A stretch of DNA of 40,493 bases. Origin: Bryobacterales bacterium (GTDB lineage Bacteria > Acidobacteriota > Terriglobia > Bryobacterales > Bryobacteraceae). The translations under genes and the position numbers were made by a program. Positions 23,118 through 30,994 of the stretch are shown piece after piece. The DNA lies in assembly GCA_016789745.1 (NCBI GenBank), contig JAEUQF010000168.1:1-40493 (forward strand), written 5' to 3'. Numbering within the stretch: position 1 is the stretch's first letter; every line of letters starts with the position of its first letter. The notes under the pieces are model-generated. The model made no database searches and was not told the DNA's origin. It saw only the letters and a list, made by a program, of their open reading frames with translations.

Positions 23118-23972
23118 CTAGAGCAGCGCGTTGCGTAACGCTTCCTTCATGGCGGCTTCGGGGGCTTGCTGGCCGGTCCAGCGTTCAAAGCCGATCACGC
23201 CCTGGTAGACGAGCATCGAGAGGCCATCGAGAATCGGCAGGCCGCGGTCCTTGGCGAGCGCGAGCAGCGGGGTCATGGGGGGATTGAAGACGGCATCGCA
23301 AACCAGCAGGTCGCCCTTGGCGGCGGCGAGGCTGACGTCGGGCATGTCGTTGACATTCGGATAGAGGCCGATGGAGGTGGCATTGACGAGCACGTCGACA
23401 TCCGACGGGACCAGATACGTGCCGGTCCAGGCTTCGAAGGTGATCTCTTTGCCGGTGCCTGCCTTGAGATGGTCCACCATGGCGAGGCCGCGCTCTTCGC
23501 TGCGGTTGACGATGTGGAGTTGGGCAACGCCGGCGAGCAGCAGTTCGGCGGCGATGGCACGCGCGGCGCCGCCAGCGCCGAGGATGACGACGGACTTGCC
23601 TTGGGGATTGATGCCGGCGTCCTGCCTGAGGCCGCGCAGAAAGCCTTTGCCGTCGGTGTTCTCGCCAATGAGCTTGCCGTCGCGGTTAATGACCGTATTG
23701 ACCGCGCCGATGAGCGCGGCTTCGCGCGAGAGTTCATCGAGCAGCGGAATGACGGCCACCTTGTGCGGAATGGTGAGATTGACGCCTTTCATACCGATGG
23801 CGCGGAGGCCGCGGAAAGCATCGGCGAGGTTGGCGGGCGAGACCTCCATGGTGAGATAACGCCAGTCCAAACCGCAGGCTTGGAAGGCGGCTTCCTGCAT
23901 GACGCCGGTGGGATTCTCCGCCACGGGCTGTCCGAAAACGCCGGTCAGTTCGGCTTTGTAGTTCTTGGCCAT
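23118..23972 (-). CDS. Shikimate dehydrogenase family protein (AroE-like, no SxS motif)
   Basis: The 284-residue protein has the AroE fold: GVNLTIPHK with catalytic Lys71, ENTDGKGFLRGL with catalytic Asp107, the NADP loop ILGAGGAARAIAAEL and NRSEERG, and VNATSIGLYPN. AroE reduces 3-dehydroshikimate to shikimate. The N-terminal motif that binds the shikimate carboxylate, normally an HSxSP-type sequence with two serines, is replaced here by VAENPTGVM. Either the binding mode is altered or the substrate differs (quinate-like or another cyclic acid). The gene is divergent from the MerR-TPR gene with 29 bases between starts, so their promoters must overlap. Confidence 0.85.
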   Translation of the reverse strand: MAKNYKAELTGVFGQPVAENPTGVMQEAAFQACGLDWRYLTMEVSPANLADAFRGLRAIGMKGVNLTIPHKVAVIPLLDELSREAALIGAVNTVINRDGKLIGENTDGKGFLRGLRQDAGINPQGKSVVILGAGGAARAIAAELLLAGVAQLHIVNRSEERGLAMVDHLKAGTGKEITFEAWTGTYLVPSDVDVLVNATSIGLYPNVNDMPDVSLAAAKGDLLVCDAVFNPPMTPLLALAKDRGLPILDGLSMLVYQGVIGFERWTGQQAPEAAMKEALRNALL

Positions 23973-23983
23973 TCACTCCATGC

Positions 23984-23989
23984 TACAAT
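23984..23989 (+). promoter_or_regulatory. Extended -10 box (TGCTACAAT) of the MerR-TPR gene
   Basis: TACAAT preceded by TG at the extended -10 position lies 12 bases ahead of the ATG at 24002, giving a leader of about six bases. The box is only 12 bases from the start of the divergent aroE-like gene. Confidence 0.5.
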
Positions 23990-24001
23990 TCTGCCTGTTC
24001 C

Positions 24002-24928
24002 ATGGCTCGAACGCAGTTGCAGGAGGCGTACACGCGGGAGCAGATGCTTCGCGTCGCAGGCGTCTCCGAGCGCCAGTTGCGAATCTGGGAACGCGCCCAG
24101 CTTCTCTCCCAACGCGACGCTTACGCGATTTCGGATGTGAAGGCACTTCAGACCTTGTCCCGGCTGCAGCAGGCGGGGCTGGGGCCGAAGCGCATTCGCA
24201 CGCTTTTTGACGAGATCGGCACGAAGCTGGCGGGCAAGGATCCGCTGACGGAAGTCACGGTAATGCTGGATCACGGCGATGTGCAGGTGATGGTGGACGG
24301 GCAGCGGATGCAGGCCACCAGCGGGCAGTTGCTGTTGAATTTCGACCAGCAGGAGATCAGCCGGCTGCTGGCATTTCCCACGGATCGGAAGTCGGAGAAG
24401 GAACAGGCGCGGGAGCAGCGGCGCGAAGTGGAAGCCGCGGAGTGGTTTGAGCGCGGCCTGGAATTGGAACAGAGCGGTCTGAACCAGGAAGAGGCGGCGG
24501 CAGCTTACGAGAAGGCCCTGGAGTTGGATCCGCGCTGTGTGGGCGCACTGGTGAACCTGGGCACGCTGGCGTTTCATGAACGGCAGTGGAAGAAGGCCGA
24601 GACGTTCTACAAGCGGGCGCTGGAACTGCAGGCGGACTACGCGCTGGGGCATTTCAACCTGGCCAACCTCTACGACGAGCGCGGGGAGTTGTCGCAGGCG
24701 ATGACGCACTATGCGGCGGCATTGAAGACGGCTCCGAACTACGCCGATGCGCATTACAACCTGGCGCTGCTGTGTCAACGGACGGGGCAGATCATGCGTG
24801 CGGTTCGACACTGGCGGGCGTATTTGAAGCTGGATCCGGCCAGTTCGTGGGCGGAGATTGCGCGGCGGGAGTTGGAGAAACTGCGGGCGGCGTCGGTGGT
24901 AAAAGGGCACGGGCGGGAGGCGCTGTAG
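24002..24928 (+). CDS. MerR-type HTH fused to tetratricopeptide repeats
   Basis: Residues about 10-75 form a MerR-like winged helix (YTREQMLRVAGVSERQLRIWER, then DAYAISDVKALQTLSRLQQAG). A middle region (85-135) is beta-rich. From about 140 to 300 there are four TPR-like repeats (for example AAAAYEKALELDPRCVGALVNLG, then KRALELQADYALGHFNLANLY). MerR proteins are usually DNA-binding activators with a C-terminal effector domain; here the effector part is a TPR protein-interaction scaffold. A regulator whose DNA binding is set by a partner protein is a reasonable inference. The start at 24002 directly follows the TACAAT box, and the stop TAG lies in a short repeat with a perfect hairpin. Confidence 0.85.
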   Translation: MARTQLQEAYTREQMLRVAGVSERQLRIWERAQLLSQRDAYAISDVKALQTLSRLQQAGLGPKRIRTLFDEIGTKLAGKDPLTEVTVMLDHGDVQVMVDGQRMQATSGQLLLNFDQQEISRLLAFPTDRKSEKEQAREQRREVEAAEWFERGLELEQSGLNQEEAAAAYEKALELDPRCVGALVNLGTLAFHERQWKKAETFYKRALELQADYALGHFNLANLYDERGELSQAMTHYAAALKTAPNYADAHYNLALLCQRTGQIMRAVRHWRAYLKLDPASSWAEIARRELEKLRAASVVKGHGREAL

Positions 24929-24963
24929 CGCTGCGCTAAAGCGCAGACAGGGGTGGTACTCCT
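24924..24963. repeat. Dispersed repeat, copy A (hairpin plus GGTACTCCT)
   Basis: Bases 24924-24950 match 32254-32280 at 23 of 27 positions. Both copies are followed by GGTACTCCT, after 4 bases here. Copy A contains a perfect stem CTGCGC, loop TAAA, GCGCAG. The TAG stop of the MerR-TPR gene is its first part. It resembles a REP-type element. Confidence 0.5.
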
Positions 24964-25047
24964 GCCGGAAAAGGCGGGAAAATGGCTTGCCACTCGCGGT
25001 GGCAATGCGCCAAACTGGAAACGGTCCATGGGCCCGGTTCCTAAGCA

Positions 25048-26295
25048 ATGGCTGCGACGCTCCTTTATCTTACGGAGTTGCTTGGTCTCCCCGTCTACGA
25101 TCTGAAGAGACGGGCGATCGGCCGCGTCAAGGAAGCGGCGCTGGTTCCCATTGAAGATCCTTCGCGCATTGACCGATTCCTGGTGGGCGCGGGAAACACT
25201 TGGCTTACCATTCGTTACGAGCAGGTGCGGTCCATCAGCCTGGATGGGATTGAGCTGGGCGATGAGCTGCTGACTCCGTATCATTCCGATGAATACATGC
25301 TGCGCATGGTGCGTGACCTGCTGGATCAGCAGATCATCGACGCGTTTGGGCGCAAGGTGGTGCGGGTAACGGATGTCACGTTTGAGATTCGCGATGCGGG
25401 CGCATATACCGGGCTGTATGTGACCGAAGTGGACATCGGGATGCGGAGCATCTTCCGGCGTCTGTTTCAAGGTGTGCTACCTCGTACGTGGATCCGGCGG
25501 CTGCAGGAGCCGATTCCGGTGAACTCGATTGCCTGGTCTTACTGCAACATTATCGAAGTGGATCCAATGCGGAGGCTGCGGCTGAATATATCGCCGGCGC
25601 AGTTGGAGAACATGCATCCGGCGGACCTGGCGGACATCATGGAGGAGTTAGGGCCGGAGGCACGCGAGGCGGTGATCACGTCACTCGATTCCGAGTCGGC
25701 GGCCGAGGCGCTGTCGGAGGTGGATCCGGAGATCCAGGCGAGCATTCTGGAAGGGCTGGAGACGGAGAAGGCGGCGGAGATTCTGGAAGAGATGTCTCCG
25801 GATCAGGCTGCTGATGTTTTGCAGGAGATGGAAGAGGAGACCTCCGAGGGACTGCTGGCGGAGTTGGATGCCGAGGATAAGACCGAGGTGGAGGAGTTGC
25901 TGGAGTATGACGAGCACACCGCGGGCGGCATGATGAACACCGAGTATGTGGCGCTATCGAAAGAGGCGACCGTGGCGGAGGCGATTGGGTCGCTGCGCGA
26001 GGCGAGCGATTGGATAGAGGGACTGAACGCGCTGCTGCTAACGGGTGAAGATGACAAGTTGAGCGGGCAAGTCTCACTGGCGCGCCTGCTGCTCGCAGCC
26101 CCGAATACGAAGCTGATGGACATCGCCGAGGATGGGGCGCCGATCAAGGTTCATGTGAAGACACGCGAATCACGGGTGACCGAGACGTTCGACCGTTACA
26201 ATCTGCTGAGCCTGCCGGTGGTGGACGACAGGGACAGGCTGGTGGGTGTGATTACGGCGGATGATGTGATTGCTGTGTTGCGAGGGCGGCGGTAA
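25048..26295 (+). CDS. MgtE N-terminal/CBS domain protein with PRC-barrel-like N-terminus, no transport domain
   Basis: The 415-residue soluble protein starts with PRC-barrel-like segments (TELLGLPVYDLKRRAIGRVKE and FGRKVVRVTDVTFEI). It continues with a MgtE-N superhelix (about 190-290: NMHPADLADIMEELGPEARE, ILEEMSPDQAADVLQEME) and two CBS motifs (about 290-415: YVALSKEATVAEAI, LPVVDDRDRLVGVITADD). In MgtE this N-CBS unit senses cytoplasmic Mg2+ and gates the attached channel. Here the channel domain is absent, and the next gene, starting one codon later, encodes an NRAMP-like transporter. A regulatory subunit for that transporter is therefore inferred. Confidence 0.88.
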   Translation: MAATLLYLTELLGLPVYDLKRRAIGRVKEAALVPIEDPSRIDRFLVGAGNTWLTIRYEQVRSISLDGIELGDELLTPYHSDEYMLRMVRDLLDQQIIDAFGRKVVRVTDVTFEIRDAGAYTGLYVTEVDIGMRSIFRRLFQGVLPRTWIRRLQEPIPVNSIAWSYCNIIEVDPMRRLRLNISPAQLENMHPADLADIMEELGPEAREAVITSLDSESAAEALSEVDPEIQASILEGLETEKAAEILEEMSPDQAADVLQEMEEETSEGLLAELDAEDKTEVEELLEYDEHTAGGMMNTEYVALSKEATVAEAIGSLREASDWIEGLNALLLTGEDDKLSGQVSLARLLLAAPNTKLMDIAEDGAPIKVHVKTRESRVTETFDRYNLLSLPVVDDRDRLVGVITADDVIAVLRGRR

Positions 26296-27540
26296 GTGCT
26301 GCGGCGGCTTCGGTATCACATCGCGGTTTTCTTCAGCGTGATTGGGCCGGGGTTCATCACGGCGGTGGTGGACAACGATGCTGGCGGTATCTTCACGTAT
26401 TCCCAGGCAGGCGCGCGCTATGGTTATCTGCCGCTGTGGACGCTGCTGCCGATTACGATTCTATTGATTGTGACGCAGGAGATGTGCTCGCGGATGGGCG
26501 CGGTTACGGGCAAGGGGCTGTCGGACCTGATTCGCGAAGAGTTCGGGCTGCGGACGACGTTCTTTCTGATGGCGCTGCTGCTGTTCGCGAATTTGGCGAA
26601 CGTGATGGCGAACTTCGCCGGGGTGGCGAGTTCGCTGGAGTTGTTTCATATCAGCCGGTATATCTCGGTGCCGCTGGCGGGTGCGGCGGTGTGGCTGCTG
26701 ATTGTGAAGAGCAGCTATGAGCGGGTGGAGCGGATTTTCCTTTTCGCCTGTTCGTTGTATGTGTGTTATTTGGTGTCGGGGATTCTGGTGAAGCCGGATT
26801 GGCGCGAGGCGGCGATCTATAGCGTGAAGCCGGTGCTGGTGTTCGAGCCGGGGTATCTGCAGATGCTGATCGGCATGGTGGGCACCAGCGTCGCCCCGTG
26901 GATGCAGTTCTTTCTGCAGGCGGCGGTGGTGGAGAAGGGTGTGACGGCGAAGGAGTATGCCGAGTCGCGGATTGAGGTGATCGTCGGCTGTATTGTCATG
27001 TCGGTGATTGCGTTCTTCATCATTGTCTCGTGCGCGGGGGCGATCTGGTCGGTGAAGCCGCGGGATATTACGGATGCGACGGACGCGGCGCTGGCGCTGA
27101 AGCCGTTTGGGCCTTATGCGTATCTCCTGTTCGCCGCAGGGCTGTTCAATGCGAGTCTGTTTGCGGCGTGTATTCTGCCGCTGTCGACGTCGTACACGGT
27201 TTGCGAGGGGTTAGGGTTTGAGTCGGGGGTGAACCGGACGTTTCGCGAGGCGCCGATTTTCTATGGGCTGTTCACGGGGCTGGTGGTGTTTGGCGGCGGG
27301 CTGATTCTAATTCCAGGTTTCCCGTTGATCAAAATGATTCTGCTGAGCCAGGTGGTGAACGGGGCGCTGCTGCCGCTGGTGCTGGGCTTCATGGTGGCGC
27401 TGGTGAATAAGAAGCGGCTGCTGAAGGAGTGGACGAATTCGGCGGTGTATAACGCGATTGCGTGGGCGGCGGTGATTGTGATGAGCGGGCTGACGCTGGC
27501 TTTGGTGGGGTTGAGTTTGCGGCAACTGGCGGAGGGGTGA
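26296..27540 (+). CDS. NRAMP-family divalent metal transporter with altered metal-site residues
   Basis: The 414-residue protein has about 11 transmembrane helices and the NRAMP fold opening FFSVIGPGFITAVVDNDAGG. In canonical members the TM1 metal motif is DPGN; here it reads Asp28-Ala-Gly-Gly31, so the Asn ligand is Gly. The TM6 motif, usually ATVMPH, reads TSVAPW (197-202), so the metal-selective Met is Ala and the His is Trp. Loss of the Met ligand is expected to lower selectivity for Mn/Fe and is compatible with Mg2+ or other transport. The start is a GTG directly after the TAA of the MgtE-N/CBS gene. The stop overlaps the next ATG by one base (TGATG). Confidence 0.87.
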   Translation: MLRRLRYHIAVFFSVIGPGFITAVVDNDAGGIFTYSQAGARYGYLPLWTLLPITILLIVTQEMCSRMGAVTGKGLSDLIREEFGLRTTFFLMALLLFANLANVMANFAGVASSLELFHISRYISVPLAGAAVWLLIVKSSYERVERIFLFACSLYVCYLVSGILVKPDWREAAIYSVKPVLVFEPGYLQMLIGMVGTSVAPWMQFFLQAAVVEKGVTAKEYAESRIEVIVGCIVMSVIAFFIIVSCAGAIWSVKPRDITDATDAALALKPFGPYAYLLFAAGLFNASLFAACILPLSTSYTVCEGLGFESGVNRTFREAPIFYGLFTGLVVFGGGLILIPGFPLIKMILLSQVVNGALLPLVLGFMVALVNKKRLLKEWTNSAVYNAIAWAAVIVMSGLTLALVGLSLRQLAEG

Positions 27541-28322
27541 TGCGGCGCTTTATGGGGTTTGGGGAGAGTGATCTGCCGGAGTGGTTTCGAGCTCCGGAGG
27601 GCAGTCTGTTGCGGAGTTCGATCGGATCCTGGGGTTGGATCCCATGGATGGAAGACCGCAGTATGCAGGGCTCCACGGAGGATGTGGTCGATCACTACCT
27701 GGATTGCTGCCGGGCGGGCGGGTTGGCGATGCGGGGCGAACCGGAGGTGGGACGTGCGGCGGCCGGATTTCAGGCGGGCAGTGACGAGTACAGCTTCTCC
27801 CTGGATGTGTTCGCACGCAACGGCCTGTGCTTCTGGACGATTCAGCTGAGTAGGAGGAACCTGCCCCAAGTTCCGCTGGATGTGGAGAAGACCGACAGCA
27901 CGCCTGCGGCTCCCATTGTGCGGCCACCGCCCCGCAAGGAGTATGTCGAATGGGCTCGCCTGCCGGATTGGGTGCAGTTCGGGATTCCGCAGGGAACTGA
28001 GGGCGAGATATATATCGACATCGAAGAGGGTGGGCGGCAATGCAGGGCTGAGAATATGTGCGACATGCCGGAGGCTTCGCCGGGCGCTGTACTGGAGTCG
28101 TGCCTGCGGAGTTTGGACGAGCATGGTTTTGATGGGAGCGGCGTCGAGAAGCCAGAGCATAGCTACTACCTGTCGGTGTTGCAGTGGGGGCATTCGGTGA
28201 CGGTTCGTGTTCGCACGGAAGCCGGGGAGGAGGGGACCGTGTGTGTGCTGAACACGTTTGGGTATCTCACCTTGCTCGTCCGCTATTCGGGGCCGAATCC
28301 GTTAACTTGCGGGAGAGGTTAA
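27540..28322 (+). CDS. Unknown soluble protein translationally coupled to the NRAMP gene
   Basis: The 260-residue protein is not recognised. It has no signal peptide or transmembrane helix, is acidic and rich in Trp and Cys, and contains two halves of similar pattern. In the first, a helix with Cys (VVDHYLDCCRAGG) is followed by strands (YSFSLDVFARNGLCFWTIQL). In the second, AVLESCLRSLDEHGF is followed by YYLSVLQWGHSVTVRVRT. A Pro-rich linker (PAAPIVRPPPRKEY) divides them. This suggests an internal duplication, by inspection only. The start at 27540 is fixed by the TGATG overlap with the NRAMP stop; longer in-frame extensions lie in the transporter gene. Its position suggests a role in the same metal-transport unit, which is inference. 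Confidence 0.7.
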   Translation: MRRFMGFGESDLPEWFRAPEGSLLRSSIGSWGWIPWMEDRSMQGSTEDVVDHYLDCCRAGGLAMRGEPEVGRAAAGFQAGSDEYSFSLDVFARNGLCFWTIQLSRRNLPQVPLDVEKTDSTPAAPIVRPPPRKEYVEWARLPDWVQFGIPQGTEGEIYIDIEEGGRQCRAENMCDMPEASPGAVLESCLRSLDEHGFDGSGVEKPEHSYYLSVLQWGHSVTVRVRTEAGEEGTVCVLNTFGYLTLLVRYSGPNPLTCGRG

Positions 28323-28464
28323 CGGTGGCGCAGTTTAGGTGGGACTCGCCGGCGGTGAACAGGCGTCGGGCAGCCGCCAGACGCCGAGGCTTTTACTCCT
28401 CGTCACAGTGAAGTGGGCGGCTAAGCGAGCCATTGTTCACCATCCGGAATAAGTAACACTATCA

Positions 28465-28476
28465 CGTTAATTAACG
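28465..28476. promoter_or_regulatory. Perfect palindrome CGTTAATTAACG, candidate operator
   Basis: This 12-base perfect palindrome lies in a markedly AT-rich patch (about 28,433-28,510) 52 bases before the AbiEi-like gene. Antitoxins of this family bind inverted repeats to repress their own operon, so it is a candidate autoregulatory site. Confidence 0.45.
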
Positions 28477-28483
28477 GGCTATG

Positions 28484-28508
28484 GATAATTAGCGCGGGCG
28501 TGTTAAGA
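28484..28508 (+). promoter_or_regulatory. Possible -10 boxes (GATAAT, TAAGAT) of the toxin-antitoxin operon
   Basis: GATAAT at 28484-28489 and TAAGAT at 28503-28508 are the only -10-like hexamers before the start at 28528. Neither has a good -35 partner. Both are downstream of the palindrome. Confidence 0.35.
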
Positions 28509-28527
28509 TGGAGACAAGAGAGATGAG

Positions 28528-29688
28528 ATGCTTGAGGCGCAACAGAGCAGTGACCACTTTCGCGAGGCCTTCCAGCGCTCCGGATGGCTGGCGAAGAAGC
28601 CGCGTTCCGGCGCTCCCGCCCACGCCAGCCTGATTGTCGAGCGTGAGGGAAAGGCCTATGTCGCCGTGCGCAAGGTGGCGGCGGATGGGCGCAGCAGCCT
28701 GGTGATTCCGTTGCTGGCACAGTCGATTCTGGAGGCGCGGCTTTCCGCCGCCGAGATGGCGCCAGGGGCCGTGCCCGTTGCCGTGGTGGAAGGCCCGAAG
28801 ATCATGGCGGGCGTGGTGGCGGCGGCTCGGGAGTTTGCGGCGCGGGTGGCTCCGGATGTGGCCATTGGGCTGATCGATGCAGAGGGCCTCCGGGAGTTTT
28901 CCGGCCATGGGTTGGAGGTGTTGAACGCGCGGCCGGCGGCGCGCGAGCGGCGCCTGGCGCGAAAGATCGGCAGCAGCCGTCCGCTGAATGTTTTCTCGGA
29001 CCGCAACCAATGGATGCTGAAGCTACTGCTGGCCCAGAGGCTTCCAGAAGGCTTGCTGTCGGCTCCGCAGGAGCCGTATCGCAATGCCACGCAACTGGCG
29101 CGCGCGGCGGGCGTGTCGATCATGAGTGCGTTCCGGCTGCTGCGGCAGTTAGGCAACGACGGCTTCGTAGACTCCAACGAAGAGGAGTACGTGAAACTGG
29201 TGCGGGTTCCCGAGTTGCTGCATCGCTGGGCGGCGCAGGCGAGCCCTGTGCAGGAGTTGCCGGTGCGGTGGCTGATCCGGCGGGATCGCGGGGCATTGGC
29301 GGCAATGTTGCAGGCTCATGCGGCGGAGCGTCCGGGGCGTGGGAAGCCGGCGGCACGCGCGTGCCTGGGCCTGTTTGCGGCCGCCGATGCGTTGGGTTAC
29401 GGCTTCGTCCATGGCGTGCCGCCGCATCTCTATGTGGAGCATGTGGATGGAGCGCTGCTGCAGAAGTTCGGGATGACGCTGGATGGGGCCGAGCAGCGGC
29501 CCGATGCCTATCTGCGTATCCCCGCGAATCCGGAGGCGGTGTTCCGGGCGGCGGTGGTGAAGGATGGTGTACCGGTGGCTGATATCCTGCAAGTGTGGCT
29601 GGATGTGCAGAGTCATCCGTCTCGCGGCAAGGCTGCCGCCGCCGAGATCGGCCAGCGCGTGTTAGCGCCGCTGCTCAAAAAGAAGTGA
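28528..29688 (+). CDS. AbiEi-like transcriptional regulator, candidate type IV antitoxin
   Basis: The 386-residue protein matches the plan of AbiEi-family antitoxins. Residues about 30-135 form an alpha/beta domain (HASLIVEREGKAYVAVRKV, VAIGLIDAEGLREFSG) resembling the nuclease-fold N-terminus seen in larger family members. Residues about 160-225 are a winged helix (ATQLARAAGVSIMSAFRLL). Residues about 245-386 are the AbiEi C-terminal domain (GLFAAADALGYGFVHGVPPHLYVE, VKDGVPVADILQVWLDVQSHP). AbiEi represses its operon and counteracts a nucleotidyltransferase toxin. The next gene, four bases downstream, is such a nucleotidyltransferase. A palindrome and AT-rich promoter patch precede the gene. 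Start at 28528. Confidence 0.78.
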   Translation: MLEAQQSSDHFREAFQRSGWLAKKPRSGAPAHASLIVEREGKAYVAVRKVAADGRSSLVIPLLAQSILEARLSAAEMAPGAVPVAVVEGPKIMAGVVAAAREFAARVAPDVAIGLIDAEGLREFSGHGLEVLNARPAARERRLARKIGSSRPLNVFSDRNQWMLKLLLAQRLPEGLLSAPQEPYRNATQLARAAGVSIMSAFRLLRQLGNDGFVDSNEEEYVKLVRVPELLHRWAAQASPVQELPVRWLIRRDRGALAAMLQAHAAERPGRGKPAARACLGLFAAADALGYGFVHGVPPHLYVEHVDGALLQKFGMTLDGAEQRPDAYLRIPANPEAVFRAAVVKDGVPVADILQVWLDVQSHPSRGKAAAAEIGQRVLAPLLKKK

Positions 29689-30994
29689 TCGCATGACGGC
29701 GGACCATGCCGGGTTCGGGCGTCTGGTTACCGCACTGGGACCATGGCTGGAGCAGGTGGTGATTGTGGGCGGCTGGGCGCACCGGCTGTATCACCTGCAC
29801 CCGTCGGCGCAGGCTTTGGAGTTTGCACCGTTGATGACGTTCGATGCGGATGTGGCATTGCCGGGGCTTGCGCCGGCGCGGCTGCCTTCGATTCGCGAAC
29901 TGCTGGTCGACGCCGGATTCCGGGAGGACTTTCTCGGCGATGACCGCCCACCGGCGACACACTACCGGTTGAAAGACAGCGGCAGCGGCTTCTATGCGGA
30001 GTTTCTGACGCCGCTCATTGGGAGTGAACTCACCCGGGATGGGAAGCGCAAGGCGACGGCGCATGTGGCTGGGGTGAACTCGCAGCAGTTGCGGTTCATC
30101 GAACTGCTGCTCGACAACCCGTGGCAGGTGCCGCTGCAGGCCGGCGAGTTGGGGCTCAGCGAACCGCGAACGGTGCGGATCGCAAGTCCGGTGGGCTTTC
30201 TGGCGCAGAAACTCCTGATCCACCGCAAGCGCGACGCGGCCGACCAGGCCAAGGACATCCTTTATCTGCACGACACGCTGCAGGTGTTCGGTGCGCGCTT
30301 GGAGGAGTTGCAGCAGGACTGGATCGGGCAATTGCAGCCGCGGCTGCATCCGAAGGACGCCAAGCTCGTTTCCACTGCGGCGAACTGGCTGTTCGGCGAG
30401 GTCACGGACACAATTCGGGAGGCGGCCGCCATGGCCGCGGATCGTGATCTGGATCCGCATGATGTACAGCAGGCGTGCCGCTACGGACTTAGTATCGTGC
30501 TGGCGGCAAAGAAAAGCGCCCGGGCTTTCCGCGCCGGATTGTCCGGGCTTTGTGGCGCGTTCCACCTTGCCCCACATCTGCCCGCCCTTACCGGCGTCGT
30601 TGGCCCAGTAGCCGGCGTAGTTATTGCGATAGATCAGCACCCGCGCGGTGAACTTGCCCATGCCGGGGATGGTGGCATCGGTCAACGTGATGACGGGCGT
30701 GTCGCCGGCCCATTTGACCCTGACCGGCACCGGCACGTTCACATCGTGCGTGCCGTACTGGATGCGGGTATGGATGAGCCAGGTATCGCCGGCCAGCCGC
30801 GATGCCTTGCTGATGGTGTACTTATCCTCGCTCACCTTTTCGCCGAGCGAAAACTTACCGGCCAGTACGGCACCGGTCATGGTGGATTCGAACTCGCGTT
30901 CGAGGCGTGCCTGCTCGGACTCGCCGGAGGAGGAGCGCGAGCAGGCCGAAAGCGCGACAAGAGCGAGCAGGGCAGCCAGACGGGCGTGACGCAT
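29675..30994 (-). CDS. Lipoprotein of unknown function; no stop at its natural end
   Basis: The N-terminus is a clear lipoprotein signal (ARLAALLALVALSAC, lipobox LSAC) followed by a Ser-rich linker. The supported domain runs to about 30548: strands KYTISKASRLAGDTWLIHTRI, VNVPVPVRVKWAGDTPVITL, KFTARVLIYRNNYAGYW and a final GGQMWGKVERATK. After that Lys one expects a stop, but the frame stays open to 29675 through sequence antisense to the nucleotidyltransferase gene, and that part shows no protein-like features. Either a stop was lost or the ends of two convergent genes were deleted. The start is ATG at 30994 (TGATG with the upstream PLP-enzyme stop) or GTG at 30997, so it is coupled to that gene. 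Confidence 0.6.
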   Translation of the reverse strand: MRHARLAALLALVALSACSRSSSGESEQARLEREFESTMTGAVLAGKFSLGEKVSEDKYTISKASRLAGDTWLIHTRIQYGTHDVNVPVPVRVKWAGDTPVITLTDATIPGMGKFTARVLIYRNNYAGYWANDAGKGGQMWGKVERATKPGQSGAESPGAFLCRQHDTKSVAARLLYIMRIQITIRGHGGRLPNCVRDLAEQPVRRSGNELGVLRMQPRLQLPDPVLLQLLQARTEHLQRVVQIKDVLGLVGRVALAVDQEFLRQKAHRTCDPHRSRFAEPQLAGLQRHLPRVVEQQFDEPQLLRVHPSHMRRRLALPIPGEFTPNERRQKLRIEAAAAVFQPVVCRRWAVIAEKVLPESGVDQQFANRRQPRRRKPRQCHIRIERHQRCKLQSLRRRVQVIQPVRPAAHNHHLLQPWSQCGNQTPEPGMVRRHAITSF

